From an uncultured Clostridia bacterium (GTDB lineage: Bacteria > Bacillota > Clostridia > Christensenellales > UBA1242), in the NCBI GenBank assembly GCA_944376905.1, contig CALWEA010000009.1, forward strand, positions 1-49,068: a stretch of 49,068 nucleotides of DNA, in the 5' to 3' direction. A program made the translations under genes and the position numbers. The notes under the pieces are model-generated. The model had not been told where the DNA came from, searched no databases, and saw only the letters and a list, made by a program, of their open reading frames with translations. Below, piece after piece: positions 27,523-36,036 of this stretch. Positions within the stretch are counted from its first letter, which is position 1, and each line of letters begins with the position of its first letter.

Positions 27523-27722
27523 AACTGCGTATTTAATGTATAAATACGCAGTTTTTTTTCAATATGAGTGAATTATTTTAGTAAATAAAAACATAAAAAG
27601 CATAAAACAAAATAAAAACATATAAAATTTTTAAAAAATATTTGATATTTATGTTTTATTATGCTAAAATATTATTGTTGAAATAAGAAAAAACTGCGTA
27701 TTTATACATTAAATACGCAGTT
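27523..27722. repeat. 200-bp palindrome-bounded element, copy 1
   Basis: Bounded by two hairpins that are reverse complements of each other: AACTGCGTATTT, loop AATGTAT, AAATACGCAGTT (27523-27553), and the same palindrome inverted (27692-27722). Both have T-runs or A-runs outside, so they can act as terminators. The interior is also an imperfect inverted repeat (ATTTTAGTAAATAAAAACAT near 27575 against a TTTATGTTTTATTATGCTAAA block near 27650). It is MITE-like, with no open frame. An inverted copy lies at 32783-32980. Confidence 0.8.
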
Positions 27723-28146
27723 TTTTAAATGTAAACTTAGAGAATCTATTTAATTTAGAAATTAACCATTATTAATATATTTTGTTATAATAAATTAATT
27801 TTAACTATTTTACTTTTTATTTTTTTATTTAAAATTAATTGGTAACATTTGTGATAATTACTTAATAAATAAATAAAGTTTTTCATTATTAATTATATAT
27901 ATTGTTCTTAATAAATATATTTAAAATATTTATATCTTTTTATTTAATATTTTTGTTATATTATAATAACCATTAATTATTAAAATAAAATAAACAAAAA
28001 TATAATTCCACTAAAAAGAGAATAGTCTTATTAGAACTCTACTTTGTATGACTTATTTATTATAGTTGTGTTCTTTAAAGTAGGTTGTTGTTTTTTCATA
28101 TATTCATATAATAAGTTTGTATAATTTTTATGGAGGATTTATTTTG
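27723..28146. other. AT-rich region upstream of degV, with possible pseudoknot leader
   Basis: Mostly low-complexity. At 28033-28083, AGAAC and CTACTTT can pair with GTTCT and AAAGTAG respectively in crossed (pseudoknot-like) order shortly before the degV ribosome site. No other feature is seen. Confidence 0.3.
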
Positions 28147-28983
28147 ATGAAAATTGCAATAACAACTGAAAGTGCGTCTGATATGCCAACGGACTTATTG
28201 AAAAAATATAATGTTAAAACTGTACCTTTTGGAGTAACAATAGGTGATGAATTTTTTTATGATGGTGAAATTTCAATTGATGAAATATTTGCAAAAGCGA
28301 AACATAAAGGTGTTTTGCCAAAAACAAATGCTGTTAATGAATTTCAATATCAAGAATTTTTTAATAATGTTTTAAAAGAAGCAGATTGTATCATTCATTT
28401 TTCTTTGTCTAGCACAATTAGTTCGGCTTATAATAATGCAAAATCGGTTGCTGATAAAATGAAGAATGTTTATGTTATAGATACATTAGGTATTTCTGTT
28501 TCTATATCACTTTTGATTATTAGAGCGTGTGAAATGCTTAAAGAAGGTAAAACTGTTGAAGAAATTATAAAAGAAGTTAATAATTTAATACCCAAAGCAC
28601 AAATTTCTCTTATTCCGGAAAAATTAAATTATTTATATAAAGGGGGTAGATGTAGCGCTATTGCTTATTTTGGGTCTAATATTTTAAAAATTCACCCTCA
28701 AATAGTTGTTAAAAATGGAAAATTAAGTGTTGGGAAAAAGTTTAGGGGAAATATGAATGAGAGTGTTAAAGGGTATTGTGAAACAGTTCTACACAATCAT
28801 CCTAATCCAAATCTTGAACACGCTTTTGTTGCATACACAACCGCGACAGATGATATGATAAAAATTGCAAAAAATAGTTTAATCAATCGTGGATTTAAAA
28901 ATATTTATGTTACACGTGCTGGAACTACCATTGCTTCACATACTGGAGAAAACACAATTGCTATTTTATTTTTAGATGAATAA
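28147..28983 (+). CDS. DegV family fatty-acid-binding protein
   Basis: A 279-residue DegV-fold protein: N-terminal IAITTESASDMPTDLLKKYNVKTVPFGV, the conserved KTNAVN segment, FSLSSTISSAYNNA, YVIDTLGISV, and NYLYKGGRCSA. DegV/FakB-type proteins bind fatty acids for FakA-dependent phosphorylation. fakA is not nearby. The ATG at 28147 follows GGAGG (28132-28136). An upstream in-frame start at 28117 would place this site inside the gene and is rejected. Confidence 0.9.
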   Translation: MKIAITTESASDMPTDLLKKYNVKTVPFGVTIGDEFFYDGEISIDEIFAKAKHKGVLPKTNAVNEFQYQEFFNNVLKEADCIIHFSLSSTISSAYNNAKSVADKMKNVYVIDTLGISVSISLLIIRACEMLKEGKTVEEIIKEVNNLIPKAQISLIPEKLNYLYKGGRCSAIAYFGSNILKIHPQIVVKNGKLSVGKKFRGNMNESVKGYCETVLHNHPNPNLEHAFVAYTTATDDMIKIAKNSLINRGFKNIYVTRAGTTIASHTGENTIAILFLDE

Positions 28984-29226
28984 GATTAATAAATTTAAAA
29001 TTTAATAAGATAAATAAATAATAAAAACTTTAATGTAATTTATTTTAAAAATTTTATTTTATGGTGGCATTTTTTAATTATTTTTTATAATCTAATAAAT
29101 TTTTAAATAAAAACAAATTTTGTTTATTTTTAATAAAAGAAAAAACTAATATAATAATATATTTAAATAAAATATTCGCTAAATAAACTTAGTTTGTAAA
29201 AATGTTTTATATATTTATAATTAAAT

Positions 29227-29264
29227 GAAAAAGAAACCTTAAATCATATAAGGTTTCTTTTTTA
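29227..29264. terminator. Bidirectional terminator between degV and the lipoprotein gene
   Basis: AAAGAAACCTTA pairs with TAAGGTTTCTTT around AATCATA. A T-run lies downstream and A-rich sequence upstream. It lies just beyond the 3' end of the minus-strand lipoprotein gene. Confidence 0.8.
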
Positions 29265-29282
29265 TAAAAATATTTTAAATAT

Positions 29283-29786
29283 TTATGCTGGTGTTGCTAA
29301 TGTTGCTGTTTCATCAACTGTTAATGTGTAGGTAATTTCTTCAAAGTCTTTATTCCATTTAATTTTAATTTGAACATCGTTATCTTTAGAAACGCTTGTA
29401 ACCCAAATAATAGAACCATCATTTTCTAAAGAATCTTTGTCATAGGAATTCCAACCATTTGTATTTGTGTCTTGATTATTAGTTGTTTTTATACTTGTTG
29501 TTTCGTCAGGTGTTATATTGTTAGTTGGTTTGAATTTAATTGCAACAATATTACCTGAATCGATTCCTAAAGTTCCATCAGAATATGGAATTGTTCCTTT
29601 TAAAACTAAAGTATTACCTTTTTGTTCTAATGAATAATTTGAGTTTGAAGTATTTGCTGTAAAGGTTGAATTTGCTTCATTATAACTGCCCAAAGTTATT
29701 GTTGTTTCTGGGGCTCCACAACCAACAACAAAAAAAGCACAACACAATGCTAATAAACTACCTGTTAAAAGTTTTAAAATTTTCAT
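29283..29786 (-). CDS. Small predicted lipoprotein
   Basis: A 167-residue protein with a type II signal peptide: a basic N-terminus, hydrophobic core and lipobox VVGC (Cys23). The remainder is a short beta-rich, threonine/asparagine-rich domain with no family I recognise. RBS AAAGGAGAT is well placed. It sits alone between degV and the T-box leader. It is anchored on the outer face of the membrane. Function unknown. Confidence 0.8.
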   Translation of the reverse strand: MKILKLLTGSLLALCCAFFVVGCGAPETTITLGSYNEANSTFTANTSNSNYSLEQKGNTLVLKGTIPYSDGTLGIDSGNIVAIKFKPTNNITPDETTSIKTTNNQDTNTNGWNSYDKDSLENDGSIIWVTSVSKDNDVQIKIKWNKDFEEITYTLTVDETATLATPA

Positions 29787-29906
29787 TTATATCTCCTTTT
29801 TTTTAAAATCAATTAATTATAATTTCTATTTTACAATTTTTCAATTTGTTTAAAAGTCGAAAATTAAGAATTTTTATATGATTATGTCAATGATTGAAAA
29901 ATTTAT

Positions 29907-29935
29907 TTGACAATTTTTACAAAAAGTATTATGAT
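29907..29935 (+). promoter_or_regulatory. Promoter of the T-box/glyQS unit
   Basis: A perfect TTGACA (29907-29912), a 17-base spacer and TATGAT (29930-29935) place the transcript start near 29942, just before the T-box leader. Confidence 0.8.
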
Positions 29936-29940
29936 ATTTT

Positions 29941-30105
29941 CAATTGCGTTGAAAAGGTGGAATCTGGGAGCAATTCGTTTATTTAGCGTTCTAAATAAAA
30001 AAAGTGAATTAAGTTTTATTGATAAAAATATTACTTGATTAAATAGGGTGGAACCGCGGTTTACTTAATCGTCCCTATGCTTTTTTAAGCATTGGGATTT
30101 TTGTT
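29941..30105 (+). promoter_or_regulatory. T-box leader, unusually short
   Basis: The hallmark T-box sequence AGGGTGGAACCGCG is at 30045-30058. It is followed by a terminator with stem TCCCTATGC (30072-30080) and GCATTGGGA (30089-30097) and a T-run. Only about 100 nt separate the promoter from the T-box. That space holds a short stem (AATTGC near 29941 with GCAATT near 29969) and an 8-bp TTTATTTA/TAAATAAA hairpin, but not the long Stem I usual in Firmicutes. Candidate glycine specifiers (GGT or GGA) occur in the loop near 29955-29962, but the reading is uncertain. Uncharged tRNA-Gly is expected to favour antitermination. Confidence 0.85.
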
Positions 30106-30293
30106 TTGGCAAATTTTTTAATTGATAATAATTAAATGGTTAATTAGTTATTTAAGTTTAATTTATTTAATTTGTTTAATTTATTTATCTTTTATTGTTA
30201 AATCTATTTCATCAATAAATATTAATATAATATTTTTGAAATATAAGTTTTATTTAATATTTTTATTAACATAATTTAAAATGGAGGAAAGAT

Positions 30294-31676
30294 ATGTCTA
30301 AAAATTCTAAAATAAATATGGAAAAACTTGTTAATCATTGTAAAAATATGGGAATTATTTTTCCTGGAAGTGAAATTTATGGGGGATTAGCAAATTCTTG
30401 GGATTATGGTCCAATAGGTTGTGAATTAAAGTTAAATGTTAAAAATGCATGGTGGAAGAAGTTCGTTTGGGAAAGTGAAAATTCGCAAGGAATTGATTCT
30501 GCTATTCTTATGAATCCAAAAGTTTGGGAGGCTTCGGGACATTTAGCTTCTTTCACTGACCCTCTTATGGATTGTAAGGAATGTAAAACTCGACATCGTG
30601 CAGATAAACTTATTGAAGAATTTACAAAAAATCAAGTTAATGCAGATAAAATGTCAAATAAAGAAATGGAAACTTTTATATTAACTAATAATATACCTTG
30701 TCCTAAATGCGGAAAATGTAATTTTACACCTATTAGACAATTTAATTTAATGTTTGAAACTAATAGAGGTGTTACAAAGGAAAGTGCGAATACTATTTAT
30801 TTGCGTCCAGAAACCGCTCAGGGCGAATTCGTTAATTTTATTAATGTTCAAAGAAGTTTAAGACTAAAAGTTCCTTTTGGAATTGGTCAAATTGGCAAAG
30901 CATTTAGAAATGAAATAACTCCTGGTAATTTTACTTTTAGAACTATTGAATTTGAACAAATGGAACATCAATGGTTTTGTAAAAAAGGAACAGACGAAAA
31001 ATATTATGATTTTTATAAACAATATTCTATGGAATTTCTTACGAGTTTAGGTTTGCCAAAAGAAAAATTAAGGTTTAAAGACCACGATAAACTTGCACAT
31101 TATGCTAAAAATGCTTGTGATGTTCAGTATGAATTTATGATGGGATGGGACGAAATTAATGGTATTCATAATAGAACTGATTTTGATTTATCTAGACACC
31201 AACAATTTTCTGGTAAAAATTTAGAATATCTTGATCAAGTAACAGGTGAAAAATATATACCTTATATTATTGAGGCATCTTACGGGCTAGACAGAATAAT
31301 TTTAGCACTCTTAGACAATGCTTTTGAAATTGAAATATTAGAAGATGGAAGTGAGAGAGAAGTTTTACATTTTAAACCAAGCATTGCTCCTATTAAGGTT
31401 GCAGTATTGCCTTTAATAAAGAAACTACACGGAGATGTTGCAAAAAAAATATATAATGAACTTAAATCTAAATTTCGTGCAATATATGATGATACTGGCA
31501 GTATTGGGAAAAGATATAGAAGAGAAGATGCAATTGGAACACCATTTTGTATAACAATAGATGATGAAACAATCAATCAAAATACTGTAACAATAAGAGA
31601 CCGCGATTCTATGAAGCAAGAAAAAGTAAAAGTTGATGATATTTTTAACTATTTAAATAATAAATTTCAAGGATAA
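30294..31676 (+). CDS. glyQS: Glycyl-tRNA synthetase (homodimeric type)
   Basis: A 460-residue class II synthetase of the alpha-2 type. Motifs include FPGSEIYGGLANSWDYGPIG at the N-terminus, a cysteine-rich insertion (CKECKTRH and CPKCGKCNF), YLRPETAQGEFVNF, GIGQIGKAFRNEITPGNFTFR (motif 2), and GLDRIILALLD (motif 3). The anticodon-binding domain follows. It charges tRNA-Gly in the cytosol. The T-box leader controls it, with about 190 bases between the leader terminator and the ATG (RBS GGAGG). Length agrees with the family. Confidence 0.97.
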   Translation: MSKNSKINMEKLVNHCKNMGIIFPGSEIYGGLANSWDYGPIGCELKLNVKNAWWKKFVWESENSQGIDSAILMNPKVWEASGHLASFTDPLMDCKECKTRHRADKLIEEFTKNQVNADKMSNKEMETFILTNNIPCPKCGKCNFTPIRQFNLMFETNRGVTKESANTIYLRPETAQGEFVNFINVQRSLRLKVPFGIGQIGKAFRNEITPGNFTFRTIEFEQMEHQWFCKKGTDEKYYDFYKQYSMEFLTSLGLPKEKLRFKDHDKLAHYAKNACDVQYEFMMGWDEINGIHNRTDFDLSRHQQFSGKNLEYLDQVTGEKYIPYIIEASYGLDRIILALLDNAFEIEILEDGSEREVLHFKPSIAPIKVAVLPLIKKLHGDVAKKIYNELKSKFRAIYDDTGSIGKRYRREDAIGTPFCITIDDETINQNTVTIRDRDSMKQEKVKVDDIFNYLNNKFQG

Positions 31677-31896
31677 GCAAGTACAATTTTAATAAAAATT
31701 TGTTTTAATTTAATTTAATTAAGTAATTTAATAAAAAATATTAATAATATTATGTATTATGTGGAAATATAAAAATTCTACTATTTTATAATATATTTGA
31801 AATTTTTATTTATATTTTATTTGTTAAATATTTTAAATTTTAAGTTTTGATATATTTTCAATATTTTTTATTATAAATTTTTAAATATTTTTAATA

Positions 31897-32391
31897 TTAG
31901 GAATTTATATTTAATATTTTAATAAATCTAAAATCTTTTGCATTATAAAGCGAAAGATTTTTATTTTTAACATTATTTGAATGAGCGGTAACAAAAATAT
32001 CATGTAAATAATTTGGAGGAGTATTTTTATTGATTTTTGTTACAATAACCGAATGGTTAAAAAATATGTTTTGGTTTAGTTGAATGATATCTCCTATTTC
32101 CAATTCATTTATATTACAAAGTTTGCCGGTTGGACCAATGCTTTGATTGTTAATTATAAATTTATAAAAATATTCAACACCAGTCCAACTAGGAGATTTA
32201 TTATTCGCATTTATATAATACCAGCCAAAAGTTTTAGTTAAATTCATAATTTTTGAACCGGCAAACAAACATTGTGAAATAAAATTGGTGCAATCACCAC
32301 CTAAATTATCATAATTAAAATAATTGGGGTTTGTTTTATTCCACCATTTTAGTGCATAGTCAGTTGCATTTTTACGATTATAAAATAACAT
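31897..32391 (-). CDS. Amidase-domain protein (amidase_6 type)
   Basis: A 164-residue protein that consists of one papain-like putative amidase domain: YNRKNATDYALKWWNKTNPNY at the start, the catalytic block GGDCTNFISQCLFAGS (Cys34), and FNHSVIV (His113). Relatives are common in spore-formers and often extracellular, but no signal peptide is visible here. It probably acts in the cytosol or spore compartment on a peptide or wall substrate. No strong ribosome site is visible before the ATG. The gene is convergent with glyQS. Confidence 0.8.
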   Translation of the reverse strand: MLFYNRKNATDYALKWWNKTNPNYFNYDNLGGDCTNFISQCLFAGSKIMNLTKTFGWYYINANNKSPSWTGVEYFYKFIINNQSIGPTGKLCNINELEIGDIIQLNQNIFFNHSVIVTKINKNTPPNYLHDIFVTAHSNNVKNKNLSLYNAKDFRFIKILNINS

Positions 32392-32557
32392 ATAAAATTA
32401 TATTCATAATAATTAAAAATTGTAATTAAAAGGTTTTTAAATTAATAAATGTATGATATTTACAAAAACTAAAAAAAACTGACAAAATAAATGATAAAAA
32501 AATAATTTAAAATGAATAATATTTGAGATTTTACACAAGTTATAACAGGAGGTAAAT

Positions 32558-32719
32558 ATGAATTCAAATAAATGGCGCCCAGGTGAAGAAGCCCCTTGCA
32601 CAGGCAATTATGTTGCATATGATGCTGAAGGTCACAACGGCGGAACAGTTCACCTAGAAAAGGGTCAAAGATTTCCTGCTACTCAACATAGCGGAAGTTA
32701 TTATGTTGCCGAAGAATAA
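32558..32719 (+). CDS. YjzC-like small protein
   Basis: A 53-residue protein beginning MNSNKWRPGEEAPCTGNYV and containing VHLEKGQRFPATQHSGSYYV. The RPGE.AP..G.Y pattern, then KGQ(R/K)FP near the end, matches the YjzC family, a small protein of unknown function in Bacillus spores. The ribosome site AGGAGG (32547-32552) is perfect, and a terminator follows the stop directly. Its base composition is notably less AT-rich than the surroundings. It belongs to the 5-kb core between the two inverted surface-protein loci. Confidence 0.8.
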   Translation: MNSNKWRPGEEAPCTGNYVAYDAEGHNGGTVHLEKGQRFPATQHSGSYYVAEE

Positions 32720-32740
32720 TAAAACATAAAACTTAAATAA

Positions 32741-32782
32741 AAAAACAAACATAGAACAATTGTAAATCTATGTTTGTTTTTT
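32741..32782 (+). terminator. Terminator after the YjzC-like gene
   Basis: AAACAAACATAGA (32743-32755) pairs with TCTATGTTTGTTT (32767-32779) and runs into TTT. It abuts the palindromic element that follows. Confidence 0.85.
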
Positions 32783-32980
32783 ACTGCGTATTTAATGTAT
32801 ATATACGCAGTATTTTTTTATTTTATCAAAGATATTTTAGCATAATAAAACATAAATAGCAAATAAATTTTTAAATTTTTTATATTTTTTACATTGATTT
32901 ATGCTTTTTATGTTTTTATTTACTAAAATAATTCACTCATATTGAAAAAAACTGCGTATATATACATTAAATACGCAGTT
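32783..32980. repeat. 200-bp palindrome-bounded element, copy 2 (inverted)
   Basis: The reverse complement closely resembles the element at 27523-27722, including both terminal palindromes (32783-32811 and 32950-32980) and the interior ATTTTAGTAAATAAAAACAT block. Homology stops at the outer palindrome on the core side and continues on the other side into the leader and coding region of the paralogous gene. Confidence 0.8.
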
Positions 32981-33246
32981 GGAGGGGGAGTTAAAATTTA
33001 AAAAAAGTCTTATAAATAAAGGAGTTTTTAAAAAATTATTACAATTTTTATAAAATACAAATTTTAGTTTTATCTTACTGTTAAAAATACAAATTTTTAG
33101 TTTACTTACTGTTATAAATATAAATTTTATTTACAAAAAATTTTAAAATTATATTTTTAAATTTATATTATTTAACAAATAAAAGTATTGAATAAATTTA
33201 CAAATTTTAATTAAAAAAATTATAAAGAGAGAAAAGGAGTTATATT
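32981..33246 (+). promoter_or_regulatory. Duplicated leader of the right secreted-protein gene
   Basis: Similar in inverted orientation to 27294-27522. It has a short local duplication (two copies of a TTTTAGTTT...TTACTGTTA-type block near 33064-33115). It ends in GAAAAGGAGTTATATT, the ribosome site of the gene at 33247. Confidence 0.6.
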
Positions 33247-35031
33247 ATGACACAATCAAAGAAAATAATATTATTAACAATAAGTTTAATTTCAACAATT
33301 TGTTTAATGGCATTTTTTGGAGTGTATGCACTAACAATATTAAAGAATTCAACATTTAATGTTGGGGTTAAATATGAACCAGAATATTTGGTTAAAGTTG
33401 AAATGGGTATAGACGGGGCAAATGGCGGAACAGTTAACCAAAACATTGAAGAAATTGAATATGTTGAAATATTTAATAGTTCAAACCCTGTTTCAAATGG
33501 AATGTATATTCAAAGTATGTCTAATGACACAATACACATAAACTCGCAAACATTAACACCAATAGGGGAGAATGGTGATGTTTATTTTAAAATAACATCT
33601 CTTGAAAATGAAACAAGCGGTAATAAAGACTTAAAATGCGTTATAGATTGTGGAAGTTCAACGGTAGATAGCGGAAAGTTGGTAATTGATACGCCAAAAA
33701 TTTTAAAAATTGCAACTGGAATAAATTCAACAAGCGGAACAGTAACAAGTAGTTTATTGGATATGATAGAAATAAATTTAAAATTTAGCGAATTTTTATT
33801 AGACCTAAAATATTTAGTTGGGAATGATGAAACAGGAATAGATTTTGGAGAAGCAGGTAAAATTGAAACAAATGTTATATCTGGAACAACATTTTATGTT
33901 TCAAATATAGACGGCTTATTAAATTTATCTGCGCTAGTTGGACAAATTAACACAACAACAACTGAATATGGCTTAGATTATGGCTACGATAATTCTGCGG
34001 GACCAGCAAGAACATTTTCAGGAGCAACAATACAGATGTTAAATGATATAGACTGCGAAAATGGAGATAATAAAGATAATTTTTCTAAAACTTTTATTTC
34101 TATTGGAAATAAAACAAATAGTTTTCAAGGAACATTTGACGGCAATGATAAAACAATAACAGGCTTGTATATTAATCAAACAACATATTACGCAGGGTTA
34201 TTTGGATATGTTTCAAATGCAGAGATAAAAGATTTAACAATGCAAAACTGTAAGGTCATCTCAACTACATGGTATGCAGGGAATTTTGTTGGTGGTGCAG
34301 ATGGTGTCATTATATCTAATTGTGGTGCTGAAGAAACAGAGGTTGTTGGTAATTGTAATATTGCTGGATTAATTGGGGTTATTGAAAATAAGACGATTAT
34401 CAATAATTGCTATAACTCAGGATATGTTAATAATATTTTATCTACAAGCGGTGGGATTGTGGCCTTTGTTAATACTGATAAAACAATTTTAATTAATAAT
34501 TGCTATAATACAGGAGTTATCAATGGCGCTCATCATGTAGGAGGAGTTATAGGTTGTATTAATTCTTCTGGAATAACAATAGTTACAAATTGTTATAATA
34601 CAGGAACAATTTTAGGTAACAATGGGGAGAGTAGTGGAGGAATTGTGGCTTATGTGATGACCAATTCAACTGGTAAATTGTCAAATTGTTATAATATAGG
34701 AAGCGTAAGTACAGGAAAGATTGTTGGCGGAATTATTGGTCTAGTCAATGGAAAATCTACAATAACAAATTGCCATTATTTAAAAACAAGTAGTGTTAAT
34801 TCTGGTTTAAATGCAATTGGAGAAAATAACGGAACAATAGTTAGTGGGTCTTATTATGGAACTTTTAGTTCTGGGACAAGTAATGTTGTAAAAACGAGTA
34901 GTGCAAATTTAGTTTATTCTGGAAATATATTAAGCGTTTTAAATGATTATAGAGATGCTAATCCAACTTATGAAGGAATAACTTTGAATGGATGGACTAC
35001 TGGTGAAAATGGTTATCCTGTTTTTGTGTGA
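33247..35031 (+). CDS. Secreted protein with GLUG-type beta repeats
   Basis: A 594-residue exported protein. A signal segment (about 6-30) precedes a beta-rich domain (about 30-175) paralogous to the frameshifted gene at 27293 (shared EYLVKVEMGIDGAN, NPVSNGMYIQS). A linker follows, then repeated GLUG-type units (GGIVAFV, GGVIGCI, GGIVAYV, GGIIGLV, each followed by an NCYN(T/S)G motif) over about 305-520, probably forming a right-handed beta-helix. The end (LNGWTTGENGYPVFV) is typical of such surface proteins. It is likely a surface-exposed adhesin-like protein. RBS AAAGGAG precedes the ATG. Confidence 0.8.
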   Translation: MTQSKKIILLTISLISTICLMAFFGVYALTILKNSTFNVGVKYEPEYLVKVEMGIDGANGGTVNQNIEEIEYVEIFNSSNPVSNGMYIQSMSNDTIHINSQTLTPIGENGDVYFKITSLENETSGNKDLKCVIDCGSSTVDSGKLVIDTPKILKIATGINSTSGTVTSSLLDMIEINLKFSEFLLDLKYLVGNDETGIDFGEAGKIETNVISGTTFYVSNIDGLLNLSALVGQINTTTTEYGLDYGYDNSAGPARTFSGATIQMLNDIDCENGDNKDNFSKTFISIGNKTNSFQGTFDGNDKTITGLYINQTTYYAGLFGYVSNAEIKDLTMQNCKVISTTWYAGNFVGGADGVIISNCGAEETEVVGNCNIAGLIGVIENKTIINNCYNSGYVNNILSTSGGIVAFVNTDKTILINNCYNTGVINGAHHVGGVIGCINSSGITIVTNCYNTGTILGNNGESSGGIVAYVMTNSTGKLSNCYNIGSVSTGKIVGGIIGLVNGKSTITNCHYLKTSSVNSGLNAIGENNGTIVSGSYYGTFSSGTSNVVKTSSANLVYSGNILSVLNDYRDANPTYEGITLNGWTTGENGYPVFV

Positions 35032-35393
35032 AAATAATTTTTAAATAAGTTTAATTATGAATTAAATATTTTTAATAAAAAATGATATTATTTAATATTT
35101 TATCTTGTTTAGTATTATAATAATAGTTTTTAAAAATTGAATTGCTATTTACCTAATTTTGTTCATTATGTCTACATTGATTTATAATTAAAAATTTTAT
35201 CTAATGTTGTTAATTAATTTAAAATAAATGTAACTTACAAAATCTTATTTTATTTTTAATTTAATAAAATTTTTTTAATTTAAGTAATATATCTTGCTTA
35301 AACATCTATTTTTTGGTTTATGATATCTATATTAAATAAACTAATTTGTCAAATAAAAAATGTAAAAAGTTTTTTTATATGTTTAGTGTGATT
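35032..35393. other. AT-rich intergenic region, no gene seen
   Basis: Low-complexity A/T sequence between the GLUG-repeat gene and the cloverleaf element. No credible open frame, hairpin terminator or promoter was recognised. Confidence 0.6.
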
Positions 35394-35474
35394 ATGCTGG
35401 TATTATGTTGACGAAGTCAACATGGCATTTTCATTGATGAAAATGCTTGGCTTGTTAAAGCCAAATACCAGCAT
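35394..35474. other. 81-nt perfect cloverleaf-forming element, not a tRNA
   Basis: An outer 10-bp stem ATGCTGGTAT (35394-35403) / ATACCAGCAT (35465-35474) encloses three perfect hairpins with at most one unpaired base between them. These are ATGTTGAC-GAA-GTCAACAT (35405-35423), GCATTTTCA-TTGA-TGAAAATGC (35425-35446), and TTGGCTT-GTTA-AAGCCAA (35447-35464). There is no anticodon arm, TTCGA or CCA, so it is not a tRNA. Both strands can form the structure. It could be an RNA, a DNA recombination or replication site, or a small mobile palindrome. Confidence 0.7.
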
Positions 35475-35550
35475 TGTTATAGTCAAGAAACAATTTGGTT
35501 AAAAAAAATTAATTTAAATAACAAATTATAAATAAAAATTATTATAAATA

Positions 35551-35600
35551 AAATAAATAAAAATGAACTTTTATTTAGAATGATATCTCATAAAAGTTCG
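35551..35600 (-). terminator. Terminator of the tRNA-Arg gene
   Basis: Read on the minus strand, GAACTTTTA pairs with TAAAAGTTC (35591-35599 with 35565-35573) and is followed by ATTTTTATTTATTT. It lies 36 bases past the CCA end. Confidence 0.75.
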
Positions 35601-35630
35601 TTTTGTTTTGTTTTGTTTTGTTTTGTTTTG
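35601..35630. repeat. TTTTG microsatellite, six copies
   Basis: Six exact copies of the pentamer lie between the tRNA-Arg 3' end and its terminator, so they form part of the tRNA trailer. Confidence 0.9.
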
Positions 35631-35635
35631 TTGGT

Positions 35636-35712
35636 TGGTGCGTCGCAAGGGATTCGAACCCCTGACCTTTGGTTCCGTAGACCAACGCTCTATCCAGCTG
35701 AGCTAGCGACGC
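35636..35712 (-). tRNA. tRNA-Arg (anticodon ACG)
   Basis: On the minus strand the acceptor GCGTCGC pairs with GCGACGC. The D-arm GCTC..GAGC is present, the anticodon stem TTGGT/ACCAA encloses the loop CTACGGA (anticodon ACG), and a T-arm AGGGG-TTCGAAT-CCCTT follows. The discriminator A is followed by an encoded CCA (35636-35638). The wobble A is expected to be deaminated to inosine, reading CGU, CGC and CGA. Confidence 0.97.
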
Positions 35713-35977
35713 ATAAGATAACAAGAAAAAAAAGTTTTGTAATGCAAAATTCAAATTATATAAATAGATTATTATAAATAAATGTAATCAATACAACTTA
35801 TATATGATATCATAAATAAAAAAAAAGTCAAGAGAAAAATAACATTTTAATACAATTTATTTAAAAATATTTTTATAAAATAATTAATATTACAAATATT
35901 TTGATATGAAAATTATTTTTAAAATACTTAAAAAACTATTTATAGTGGTGATGTATTTATAATATACACAAAATGTT

Positions 35978-36009
35978 GTAAAAAAACAACCGCATTATTG
36001 GGTTGTTTG
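35978..36009 (-). terminator. Terminator of the SIMPL-domain gene
   Basis: AAACAACC (35984-35991) pairs with GGTTGTTT (36001-36008); on the minus strand it is followed by a T-run. Confidence 0.75.
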
Positions 36010-36036
36010 TTTAAAAAATTGTAAATTAATTGTATC

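Noticed and set aside
29955..29966. ATC as the T-box specifier, implying isoleucine
   Set aside because: The downstream gene is clearly glycyl-tRNA synthetase, and GGT and GGA triplets lie in the same loop. The frame of the specifier cannot be fixed by eye.
25726..35031. A prophage or integrative element explaining the two surface proteins
   Set aside because: No integrase, phage structural or conjugation gene is present, and the core holds housekeeping genes (glyQS, degV).
35580..35777. A 65-codon plus-strand frame with a hydrophobic start
   Set aside because: It is antisense to the tRNA-Arg gene and runs through the TTTTG repeat. Such frames across tRNA genes are a common annotation artefact.
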